In this document: positions 5,785 to 11,668 of the stretch, in pieces | How the letters are laid out: every line of letters starts with the position of its first letter | Position numbering within the stretch: position 1 is the first letter of the stretch | Virus record (IMG/VR): IMGVR_UViG_3300021347_000605 | Span: 1 to 37,651 of that record | DNA length: 37,651 nt | Source of the DNA: a virus | Reading direction: 5' to 3' (one strand) | Translations under genes and position numbers: made by a program | The notes under the pieces: model-generated | Seen by the model: only the letters and a program-made list of their open reading frames with translations | Database searches by the model: none | Told to the model about the DNA's origin: nothing

Positions 5785-6498
5785 CTATTGATCCACGAAT
5801 GCTTTTTCAATAACGAATTGACCAGGCTCTCTATTTGATCCTTCAGTCATGCCTAATGCTTTACACCATTCAATGACATCATAATTAAACTGTAAATTAC
5901 CACATGCCATTACCCGATCATCTGCTTGTATAAATCTTGCATCTATACGTTGATCTCCTTCTCCTGTAACTAGTGAAGTGTATTCTAATTTATATCTTAG
6001 TAACTCATGCAGATCAGGTTCGTCTTCAAATGCAGACAGTAGTTCATACCAATATGCAAGATCGTCTCTGTTTCTTACACTATGAACTAAATGAATTTTA
6101 TCATAGGCTTCTACTAAATTAATATCTCTTATAGTTGACATGAAAGGAGCAAGACCTGTTCCTGTTGCTAACAATACTAATCTCTTACCACCTTCAGTAA
6201 GAAAAGTATCACGCAATGTTCCAGTGCATTTTGGAAGCAACAGTACTTCTGCGCCTTCTTCTACTGTACTAAGTTGATTAGTTAAAGGCCCTACATTTTT
6301 AATGCTTAGAAATTCTAAGTAGTCAGCCCAATCAGGACTGACGATGCTATAAGCACGTAATACATTTTTACCGTCTACTTCTTGTCCAATCATTGCAAAC
6401 TCACCTGAGTTAAATCTGAACGATTCACTTCTAGTTGTTCTAAAACTAAATGTGCGATCAGACCAATGATTGACTTGTATTACTTTTTCTTTTAACAT
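5785..6498 (-). CDS. fpr: Ferredoxin-NADP+ reductase (Fpr type)
   Basis: The 237-aa product is a full-length bacterial ferredoxin/flavodoxin-NADP+ reductase. It transfers electrons between NADPH and ferredoxin or flavodoxin through FAD. The FAD-binding RAYS motif is at residues 48-51 and the NADP pyrophosphate motif ATGTGLAP at 111-118. A CGN motif follows near the end, and the EPGQFVIEKAFV terminus is typical of proteobacterial Fpr. The ATG at 6498 is supported by alignment of the N-terminus (VIQVNHWSDRTFSF) with known Fpr proteins. This ATG lies only five bases after the encoded CCA of tRNA-Leu. No Shine-Dalgarno sequence is seen. The gene is the last unit of the tRNA operon driven from 7015-7043 and ends at a strong terminator. 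Confidence 0.9.
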   Translation of the reverse strand: MLKEKVIQVNHWSDRTFSFRTTRSESFRFNSGEFAMIGQEVDGKNVLRAYSIVSPDWADYLEFLSIKNVGPLTNQLSTVEEGAEVLLLPKCTGTLRDTFLTEGGKRLVLLATGTGLAPFMSTIRDINLVEAYDKIHLVHSVRNRDDLAYWYELLSAFEDEPDLHELLRYKLEYTSLVTGEGDQRIDARFIQADDRVMACGNLQFNYDVIEWCKALGMTEGSNREPGQFVIEKAFVDQ

Positions 6499-6503
6499 GT
6501 GAT

Positions 6504-6590
6504 TGGTACCCGAGGCCGGACTTGAACCGGCATGACCGTAAGGTCGAGGGATTTTAAGTCCCTTGTGTCTACCAATTCCACCACTCGGGC
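6504..6590 (-). tRNA. tRNA-Leu (UAA)
   Basis: This is an 87-base class II tRNA with a long variable arm. The acceptor GCCCGAG pairs with CTCGGGT, and A73 and CCA are encoded. The anticodon loop CTTAAAA gives UAA, reading UUA. It lies five bases upstream of the fpr start codon on the same transcript. Confidence 0.93.
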
Positions 6591-6606
6591 AAAACTTTTT
6601 GAACAC

Positions 6607-6682
6607 TGGTGGAGCCGGGCGGGGTCGAACCGCCGACCTTCTGGTTGCAAACCAGACGTTCTCCCAACTGAACTACGGCCCC
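6607..6682 (-). tRNA. tRNA-Ala (UGC)
   Basis: This 76-base tRNA has acceptor GGGGCCG/CGGCTCC, including the G3-U70 wobble pair that marks alanine tRNAs. The anticodon loop TTTGCAA gives UGC. A73 and CCA are encoded. It starts three bases after the stop of the 70-aa gene upstream. Confidence 0.95.
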
Positions 6683-6685
6683 CTT

Positions 6686-6898
6686 TCATTTATTTGGATC
6701 TCCCCATGGAGTAGATTCTTCGATGGCATCTTGGGCACACTGTATGTATTCTCTGTCTTCTTCTGTCAAAACAGACCAAAACTTACTGATATTAAGAGTG
6801 TGTTCGTAGACTTCTTCTGCATGATTTAAATGATAATTGCTCTCCATCCAGGCTTGCAATTGATCCATTCTATCATTAATCTTCTCTTTAAGGTTCAA
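6686..6898 (-). CDS. 70-aa hypothetical protein set between tRNAs
   Basis: The start is TTG at 6898, supported by the GAGGGA ribosome site six to eight bases upstream. The product is soluble, acidic and helical (MNLKEKINDRMDQLQ, then NISKFWSVLTEEDREYIQCAQDAIEE). It resembles small helical proteins common in T4-like marine phages, but I cannot name a family. It lies 17 bases after the tRNA-Thr CCA and ends three bases before tRNA-Ala, so RNA processing on both sides would release it as a tight monocistronic message whose leader still holds the ribosome site. Confidence 0.65.
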   Translation of the reverse strand: MNLKEKINDRMDQLQAWMESNYHLNHAEEVYEHTLNISKFWSVLTEEDREYIQCAQDAIEESTPWGDPNK

Positions 6899-6915
6899 AC
6901 TTTCCCTCTAAAATA

Positions 6916-6991
6916 TGGAGCTCCAGGACGGATTCGAACCGCCGACCTACTGATTACAAATCAGTTACTCTACCAACTGAGTTACTGGAGC
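6916..6991 (-). tRNA. tRNA-Thr (UGU)
   Basis: The 76-base cloverleaf has acceptor GCTCCAG/CTGGAGC, discriminator T and encoded CCA. The anticodon loop TTTGTAA gives UGU. It is the first unit behind the sigma70 promoter at 7015-7043. Confidence 0.94.
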
Positions 6992-7014
6992 ATTTGTTCA
7001 TATATTTAGCAGTC

Positions 7015-7043
7015 ATTATATCAGCATCATTATTTTTTGTCAA
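7015..7043 (-). promoter_or_regulatory. Perfect sigma70 promoter for the tRNA-fpr operon
   Basis: On the minus strand TTGACA (7043-7038) and TATAAT (7020-7015) are separated by exactly 17 bases, identical to the bacterial housekeeping consensus. The predicted start, about 7008, is some 17 bases before tRNA-Thr. This indicates strong expression by unmodified host polymerase, presumably early. Confidence 0.88.
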
Positions 7044-7057
7044 CGGTTTTTTTACCC

Positions 7058-7065
7058 ATTAAATA
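7058..7065 (+). promoter_or_regulatory. Late-type promoter (ATTAAATA), leaderless
   Basis: ATTAAATA is one base from NATAAATA and is separated from the ATG at 7071 by exactly five bases. By T4 geometry transcription would start at the A of ATG. No ribosome site is visible. Confidence 0.45.
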
Positions 7066-7070
7066 GTATT

Positions 7071-7622
7071 ATGGATTTATTATCTTTTTCACATGGTCAA
7101 ACACAATCTAAACTTTGGTTGTGTGAAACTATCGAACCGTATATACCAAAAGATGCTGTAGTCGCAGTGCCTGGGTGCTGGTATAATTTATTAGGTTTTA
7201 TGCTTTTAACTCGTAATAAAAACAAGTATCAACACATCTTAGGCATAGATATTGACTCAGAGGCGATTAGAGGCGCTGATATGCTATGTCAGGGCTTTAT
7301 GTTAGGCAGAAACTCACAGATCAGAAACAAATGTGCAAACGCAGATACCTACGATTTGCAAGGACATAATGTAGTAATTAACTGTAGTGTAGAGCATATG
7401 AAAGATGATTGGTATGCTAATGTTGACCCAAATGCATTAGTATGTATTCAGTCTAGTGACGTTACTGAACACAGAGACCCGTGGCTAATATCGAACCCTT
7501 GTCCGTCTATAGAAGTATTAAAAGAGAGATTTCAAATGTCAGAACTCCTATACTCAGAAACAAAATATTTCGACTACGGGAGTTCTAGTTATAATAGATT
7601 TATGTTAATTGGTCACAAGTGA
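7071..7622 (+). CDS. SAM-methyltransferase-like protein
   Basis: The 183-aa product has a Rossmann-type layout: a first strand and loop (VVAVPGCWYNLLGF), an acidic end of strand 2 (ILGIDIDSEAIRGADM), an acidic turn (CANADTYDL) and a motif IV-like strand (NVVINCSVEHM). This is the order of class I SAM methyltransferases, although motif I is atypical, with PGCW in place of GxGxG. Cofactor binding is therefore likely but not certain. Substrate unknown. The gene appears leaderless, and its TGA directly abuts the 3' end of the convergent tRNA-Ser gene. Confidence 0.6.
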   Translation: MDLLSFSHGQTQSKLWLCETIEPYIPKDAVVAVPGCWYNLLGFMLLTRNKNKYQHILGIDIDSEAIRGADMLCQGFMLGRNSQIRNKCANADTYDLQGHNVVINCSVEHMKDDWYANVDPNALVCIQSSDVTEHRDPWLISNPCPSIEVLKERFQMSELLYSETKYFDYGSSSYNRFMLIGHK

Positions 7623-7712
7623 TGGCGGAAGATGAAGGATTCGAACCTTCGATACGATCTCTCGTATGCTGGTTTTCAAGACCAGTGCATTCAACCACTC
7701 TGCCAATCTTCC
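7623..7712 (-). tRNA. tRNA-Ser (UGA)
   Basis: This is a 90-base class II tRNA with a long variable arm (ATACGAGAGATCGTAT). The acceptor is GGAAGAT/ATCTTCC, with G73 and CCA encoded. The anticodon loop CTTGAAA gives UGA. It begins eight bases after the peroxiredoxin stop, so it is probably processed from the 3' end of that message. Confidence 0.94.
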
Positions 7713-7720
7713 GATTTATT

Positions 7721-8242
7721 TTAGCCTAGTAATTCGTCGCCTTCGTCCCAAGCACAACCAGTTAATCCACCTGCTTGTAATGCTTTAAGTGTTCTTAATA
7801 CTTCATCTGCATTTCTGCCGGTATCCAAAGCATTAATTGAAACATGCTGGATAGTTCTTTCTTTATCAAAGATAAACGTTGCACGATATGCAACACCTGC
7901 TTCTTCATTAACAATACCTAGTGTGTGCGATAAACCAAGTCCACAGTCGGCAGCCAAGACATGTTTAATATCACCTATTAATGAGTTATCTTTTTTCCAT
8001 GCTAACTTACAGAACTCATTGTCGCCACTGATTCCAATTACATTAGCATGTTCTGTTAAAACATCCATACCTGCAATTTCAGTTGGACAAATGAAAGTAA
8101 AGTCTTTAGGATAAAAGTAAACTACAGACCAATCTTTTTTATGTGGTGTATATCCTTCTTCGATATTTACTGTGACAAATTCATTATTTTCATCGATTCC
8201 CGGAAGTGAGAATGCGGGAAATTTTTCTCCTACTGTTTTCAA
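7721..8242 (-). CDS. 2-Cys peroxiredoxin (AhpC/Prx1 type)
   Basis: The 173-aa product reduces hydroperoxides. The peroxidatic Cys52 lies in DFTFICPTEI, the canonical peroxiredoxin active-site block. A second Cys near 163 (GLTGCAWDEGDELL) is in the position of the AhpC resolving cysteine. Other core segments (VVYFYPKD, ATFIFDKERTIQH) fit the family at normal length. The start is TTG at 8242, with AGGAG six bases upstream. An upstream TATAAATC at 8281-8288 on the minus strand may serve as a late promoter. Electrons could come from host thioredoxin or glutaredoxin. Phage peroxiredoxins probably protect the infected cell or its Fe enzymes from oxidants; this is inference. Confidence 0.88.
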   Translation of the reverse strand: MKTVGEKFPAFSLPGIDENNEFVTVNIEEGYTPHKKDWSVVYFYPKDFTFICPTEIAGMDVLTEHANVIGISGDNEFCKLAWKKDNSLIGDIKHVLAADCGLGLSHTLGIVNEEAGVAYRATFIFDKERTIQHVSINALDTGRNADEVLRTLKALQAGGLTGCAWDEGDELLG

Positions 8243-8280
8243 TATGTTCTCCTAAATAAGTTATTGTGTAGTATTTACTT

Positions 8281-8382
8281 GATTTATAAAGAGTAAAAAT
8301 ATTTTTTTGGTGCCAAAAGGCATATATACTTATATGTCACAATTTTGTAACATACCTGTCACTAAACGTTCATATAGTGACA
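8281..8382. promoter_or_regulatory. Divergent control region with stacked inverted repeats
   Basis: The region separates peroxiredoxin (-) from a secreted-protein gene (+). It contains TTTTGG-TG-CCAAAA (8305-8318), an imperfect 10-bp inverted repeat TATGTCACAA/TTGTAACATA (8333-8354), and a perfect 8-bp repeat TGTCACTA/TAGTGACA with a 10-base loop (8357-8382). The last ends just before the GGAGGAA ribosome site at 8386. A TATACT -10-like element lies near 8325-8330 on the plus strand. TGTCAC recurs in the last two repeats, suggesting an operator or RNA hairpins. Confidence 0.45.
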
Positions 8383-8398
8383 CAATGGAGGAAACCAC

Positions 8399-8710
8399 AT
8401 GAAATATGCATTAACTTTAGCACTATTATTAGGTCTGTCAGTTTCTTCACACGCAACTGACGAGAACCAAGAAAAAATTGTTATCCAAAAAGATGAAGTA
8501 CAACAAATCATTTTTACCAAAGATAATTCAATATACTTTCACATGAAAGATGACAGTTACATTAAAGGTGATATAGTAAAACCTAGACATTGCAATTATT
8601 CAGCAAGACATAAAGTAGGGTTTCAGGACGAATTCAGTAATGAATTTAAACTATATCATAGAGAAGGCTTCCGTACTTGTAGATTTACAAATGTAGAGAG
8701 GATTGCTTAA
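8399..8710 (+). CDS. Secreted/periplasmic small protein
   Basis: The 103-aa product has a clear signal peptide (MKYALTLALLLGLSVSSHA, cleavage before TDEN). The mature part is about 84 residues, strand-rich and polar, with two cysteines (RHCNYS, RTCRF) that could form a disulfide. Export to the periplasm is likely. I recognise no family. A strong ribosome site (GGAGGAA) and a leader with inverted repeats precede it. The 27-aa ORF follows one base later. A phage periplasmic protein might act in lysis or surface exclusion, but nothing in the sequence shows this. Confidence 0.65.
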   Translation: MKYALTLALLLGLSVSSHATDENQEKIVIQKDEVQQIIFTKDNSIYFHMKDDSYIKGDIVKPRHCNYSARHKVGFQDEFSNEFKLYHREGFRTCRFTNVERIA

Positions 8711-8711
8711 T

Positions 8712-8795
8712 ATGGTAAAAAGATTATGGAAAGACTTTCATAAAATGATGAAAGCAGGAAGATTAAACAAAGTAATAAAATTAGTTACTGACTAG
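8712..8795 (+). CDS. 27-aa basic peptide
   Basis: This short ORF follows the secreted-protein stop after one base. It encodes a basic, amphipathic, helix-prone peptide (MVKRLWKDFHKMMKAGRLNK and seven more residues). AGAGAGGA in the end of the upstream gene gives a plausible ribosome site. Its end overlaps the convergent 38-aa gene by 11 bases. Function unknown. Confidence 0.4.
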   Translation: MVKRLWKDFHKMMKAGRLNKVIKLVTD

Positions 8796-8901
8796 ATTTT
8801 ACTTCAATTTTAACTTTCTTTTTCTGATTAGAAAACTGAATTCTACGATTCCGTTGTTGGTTGGATCGCACCCGATTCGTAAACCTACGTCTTGCACTCA
8901 T
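8785..8901 (-). CDS. 38-aa Arg/Lys-rich protein
   Basis: This ORF starts at ATG 8901 behind AAGGGGA and encodes a strongly basic peptide (MSARRRFTNRVRSNQQRNRR, continuing with lysine-rich residues QKKKVKIEVKSSQ). The charge suggests nucleic-acid or ribosome binding, which is inference. It follows the SGNH hydrolase gene on the same strand after 20 bases. It is too short for normal gene-calling cutoffs. Confidence 0.5.
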   Translation of the reverse strand: MSARRRFTNRVRSNQQRNRRIQFSNQKKKVKIEVKSSQ

Positions 8902-8921
8902 TAGATATGTCCCCTTATTAA

Positions 8922-9899
8922 CTATCTAAGTTTTATAAATTTTGGATCTAGTTTCTCGTAAAAATAATCAGCAACAAACCCGTTAGTTTGTTCACTCATA
9001 TGTCTAAAGTCTCTATTGCGATAGGCATATCCACCGCATCTTTCAGTAAGTTGTTTCATAAAGAAGTGTCTATCTACATCACTTAACATGTTGTCCATGT
9101 GATTATGCCCTGCTAATTGTGTATAGATAGCCTCTAATGAAGGCCAGTTGCTGTTAGAATATGTTTGATAATCTTGTTGTGCCATTAACATAAAGACATC
9201 ATAAGGTATGTCTTTCCAAACTAATGGAATCTGTCTCATATAATCAAATGCATCTGGAAAATGTGATAGCAAAATTTTTCGCATATCAGGGTTCCAACAC
9301 CAAGGTGGAATAAATGCGATTTCAGATCCAATTGGCCATTCGTATTCTTTTAAGATATGTATTTTTTGTTCTGTAGAATTAGCATCTGCTAGTTGATCTG
9401 CTGAGGCTCCACCATGTAAATTAAACAAACAAAATGTATGTTGCACATCAAAGTACTTTCTCATTTTGTCTACGATAAGATGATAAGAGTCAGGACCTAA
9501 GCCATCTACTCCACCATTAAGAATTGGGATATTACAACGTTCTTGTAACTGACTAGGCCAACTATGTTCTAAAGGTCCACCAACATTCATAGTAAAACTA
9601 TCACCGATTGCTAGTATGATTTTTGCTTTTTTACCGTCTACGTTTAAATCTTCATAGTTGTAGTCAGCACGAAATCCCCATGAATTGAATGTGTATTGAA
9701 AATCTCTGATTGGATGTAGTTGCATGTATGCGTTATAGAATGGCATCTTACTGAACATTTCATCAGATGCACATTTATCTACTGTTCTGTTACGATACTT
9801 TAATAGTTGTCTCCAAAGTTTTTTTGGTAGTCCGAAACCTTTGGGAGTCATATCCATTTCTGTTTTAAAATCCTTGTAATCGTTGGGTTGCTTTTTCAT
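8922..9899 (-). CDS. SGNH/GDSL-like hydrolase
   Basis: The 325-aa product shows the SGNH hydrolase blocks in order. AIGDSFT has the nucleophile Ser101, a Gly-containing block II is in NGGVDGLGPDSY, and an Asn-containing block III is in LFNLHGG. A terminal DxxH pair lies at residues 297-300 (RDFRHM). Such enzymes are esterases or acyl/acetyl hydrolases acting on lipids, polysaccharide decorations or glycans. There is no signal peptide, so it acts in the cytoplasm or in the virion. The start overlaps the DUF1289 gene by 35 bases and has no clear ribosome site, suggesting coupling. The substrate is unknown; removal of acyl groups from host surface glycan is one possibility. Confidence 0.75.
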   Translation of the reverse strand: MKKQPNDYKDFKTEMDMTPKGFGLPKKLWRQLLKYRNRTVDKCASDEMFSKMPFYNAYMQLHPIRDFQYTFNSWGFRADYNYEDLNVDGKKAKIILAIGDSFTMNVGGPLEHSWPSQLQERCNIPILNGGVDGLGPDSYHLIVDKMRKYFDVQHTFCLFNLHGGASADQLADANSTEQKIHILKEYEWPIGSEIAFIPPWCWNPDMRKILLSHFPDAFDYMRQIPLVWKDIPYDVFMLMAQQDYQTYSNSNWPSLEAIYTQLAGHNHMDNMLSDVDRHFFMKQLTERCGGYAYRNRDFRHMSEQTNGFVADYFYEKLDPKFIKLR

Positions 9900-10071
9900 T
9901 TATTAGCATTTTGTCTTCATTAGTATATATCGACCAATTAGCAATTTCATCTATTGTTCTTCCGCAACCTTGACATACTTGATGTGTTTCAAAGTCTAAA
10001 TTACATATGCCTTTACAAGGAGATCTACTGCTGTTTTGTTCTGTAATCGTTGACTGCGGCTTTGATTGCAT
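9865..10071 (-). CDS. DUF1289 family cysteine-rich protein
   Basis: The 68-aa product contains the DUF1289 pattern: SPCKGICNLD followed by VCQGCGRTIDEIANW, giving four cysteines (19, 23, 33, 36) in CxxxC...CxxC spacing that could hold Zn or an Fe-S cluster. DUF1289 proteins are small proteobacterial proteins of unproven function. No other usual start codon exists in frame before the Cys block, so the ATG at 10071 within iscU is the likely start. The gene overlaps iscU by 47 bases and the SGNH gene by 35. Overlap with iscU ties its synthesis to an Fe-S scaffold, which fits a metal-binding role by inference. Confidence 0.8.
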   Translation of the reverse strand: MQSKPQSTITEQNSSRSPCKGICNLDFETHQVCQGCGRTIDEIANWSIYTNEDKMLINEKATQRLQGF

Positions 10072-10405
10072 CTTCTGCTAATACCGAACAGTGGATCTTG
10101 ACCGGGGGGAGTGCGAGTTCTTCCGCGATTTCAGTATTTCTAATTGTTTCTGCTTGTTCGAGGGTTTGTCCTTTGACCCATTCTGTGAGGAGACTACTTG
10201 ATGCAATTGCAGACCCGCACCCATACGTTTTAAACTTAGCATCTTCAATAACTCCTTCGTCATTTACTTTGATTTGCAATCTCATAACATCTCCACATGC
10301 GGGAGCACCTACCATGCCCGTACCCACATCCGAGTCGTTATCATCCATTTTACCTACATTGCGAGGATTTTCGTAATGATCTAATACTTTATCACTATAA
10401 GCCAT
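10025..10405 (-). CDS. iscU: Iron-sulfur cluster scaffold protein IscU
   Basis: The 126-aa product is a full-length IscU, very close to the E. coli protein in every key segment. Cluster ligands are all present: Cys37 and Asp39 (GAPACGD), Cys63 (YGCGSA), and His105 and Cys106 (KIHCS). The LPPVK motif read by the HscA chaperone is at 99-103. It should receive sulfur from a host IscS and pass 2Fe-2S clusters through host HscA/HscB. No iscS, iscA, hscA or fdx is seen in the window. The start is ATG 10405; a TTG at 10414 is a poorer choice. An AATAAATA late promoter lies upstream at 10472-10479. Confidence 0.93.
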   Translation of the reverse strand: MAYSDKVLDHYENPRNVGKMDDNDSDVGTGMVGAPACGDVMRLQIKVNDEGVIEDAKFKTYGCGSAIASSSLLTEWVKGQTLEQAETIRNTEIAEELALPPVKIHCSVLAEDAIKAAVNDYRTKQQ

Positions 10406-10470
10406 GAGTACCAACTCTCGTTGATACTACTTTGATAGTCTGATTCATAATTAGACTCCTTTGTCTAATT

Positions 10471-11604
10471 CTATTTATTCTTAACTGTTTTCTTCTTTGG
10501 CTTTTCTTCTGGAAACAAATCAAGTCTTTCCCAAGGTAAGTAATCTTTACCGAAGTGACCATAATTAGTAGTCGCACCATATATAGGAGTGAATAAGTCA
10601 AATCTATCAATGATACCTTTAGGTGATAAGTCTACATTATCTGTAATCCATTTAGTTAAATCTCTGCTATCTCTGTCACTTTCTACGTAAACACTAGTAG
10701 GCTGTTCTACCCCAATTGCATAACTTAACTGAATGTTAGCCCAGTCTGCTTGCCCACTTGCTACGATATTTTTTGCAAGATAACGAGCCATATATGCCGC
10801 TGATCTGTCTACTTTAGACGGGTCTTTTCCGCTAAATGCTCCTCCCCCATGAGGCGCCATACCACCATATGTGTCTACTATAATCTTTCTACCAGTTAGA
10901 CCTGAATCTCCGTCAGGTCCACCAATAACAAATCTACCTGTTGGATTAATTAAGTATTGCGTGTTTTCATCTAAAAGTTCTTCTGGTAATGTTTTCTGAA
11001 TTACTTCTTGTATTTGTGCCCTCACAGTCTCTATATCGACCTGATCGACATGCTGAGTAGAACAAACTACTTTATCGATACGTTTAACTGTGTTATCGTC
11101 ATTGTATTCTACAGTGACTTGTGACTTAGAATCAGGACCTAACCAAGGAAGAATTCCTTGTTTTCTCACATATGACAGCATTTCTACAATTCTATGAGAA
11201 TAATACAAAGGTGCGGGCATATATGTTTCTGTGTCTTTTGTTGCATAACCAAACATGATGCCTTGATCACCTGCGCCAAATGTGTCTGTACCTAATGCAA
11301 TGTCAGGAGATTGACCATGTAACAAATTTTGAATGTCTAAGTGCTTCCAATGAAAACCTTCTTGTTCATAGCCGATATTCTTAACAACTCTACGTACAAG
11401 GTATTCAACATCTAAACTATCAATTGCTCCTTTGTATTCTCCTGCAACTACTACTTTATTTGTAGTTACAAGTGTTTCACATGCACAACGCAAAGTAGGA
11501 TCTCTGTGTTGCATAAACGAATCAAGTATAGCATCACTGATTGCATCTGCAACTTTATCTGGGTGCCCTTCTGAGACACTTTCACTAGTAAAATAATAAC
11601 TCAT
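10471..11604 (-). CDS. metK: S-adenosylmethionine synthetase
   Basis: The 377-aa product makes SAM from methionine and ATP. The signatures are all present: GHPDK at residues 13-17, GAGDQGIMFGYA at 110-121 and the glycine-rich phosphate loop GGGAFSGKDPSKVDRSAAY near residues 253-271. Length is normal for bacterial MetK (about 384). The start has AAAGGA upstream. The leader carries an inverted repeat over the predicted transcription start. Extra SAM could feed the three methyltransferase-like proteins in this window or replace a host pool degraded or drained in infection. Very few residues are unusual, so the enzyme is probably functional. Confidence 0.95.
   Translation of the reverse strand: MSYYFTSESVSEGHPDKVADAISDAILDSFMQHRDPTLRCACETLVTTNKVVVAGEYKGAIDSLDVEYLVRRVVKNIGYEQEGFHWKHLDIQNLLHGQSPDIALGTDTFGAGDQGIMFGYATKDTETYMPAPLYYSHRIVEMLSYVRKQGILPWLGPDSKSQVTVEYNDDNTVKRIDKVVCSTQHVDQVDIETVRAQIQEVIQKTLPEELLDENTQYLINPTGRFVIGGPDGDSGLTGRKIIVDTYGGMAPHGGGAFSGKDPSKVDRSAAYMARYLAKNIVASGQADWANIQLSYAIGVEQPTSVYVESDRDSRDLTKWITDNVDLSPKGIIDRFDLFTPIYGATTNYGHFGKDYLPWERLDLFPEEKPKKKTVKNK
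10472..10479 (-). promoter_or_regulatory. T4-type late promoter (AATAAATA) for iscU
   Basis: On the minus strand the 8-mer matches NATAAATA. It overlaps the last codons of metK and lies 66 bases before the iscU ATG, so the iscU-DUF1289-SGNH-38-aa gene set can be transcribed late independently of metK. Confidence 0.6.
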
Positions 11605-11614
11605 ATATGTCCTT

Positions 11615-11640
11615 TAGTATATTGTATACTAATATTTAAT
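11615..11640 (-). promoter_or_regulatory. metK promoter element with overlapping inverted repeat
   Basis: ATTAAATA (11633-11640, minus strand) is one base off NATAAATA. Directly downstream, 11615-11631 is a perfect inverted repeat (TAGTATA-TTG-TATACTA) that covers the predicted start near 11627 and ends next to the ribosome site. The block CGTATTAAATA is shared with the glutaredoxin promoter. Confidence 0.5.
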
Positions 11641-11668
11641 ACGAGTCAAGGGGTAGGCAGAAAAAGTT

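Noticed and set aside
6499-6606. N-terminal extension of fpr to 6606
   Set aside because: The extra 36 codons cover tRNA-Leu, and the ATG at 6498 matches the known Fpr N-terminus.
6492-6829. Several frames across the tRNA-Leu/tRNA-Ala block on both strands
   Set aside because: They are open only because tRNA sequence happens to lack stops; the cloverleaf structures explain the conservation.
10025-11604. Bacterial chromosome fragment, suggested by iscU and metK
   Set aside because: T4-type capsid and scaffold genes, fibres, PAAR, phage-type promoters and tRNAs surround them on the same compact sequence, so they are best read as phage-carried genes.
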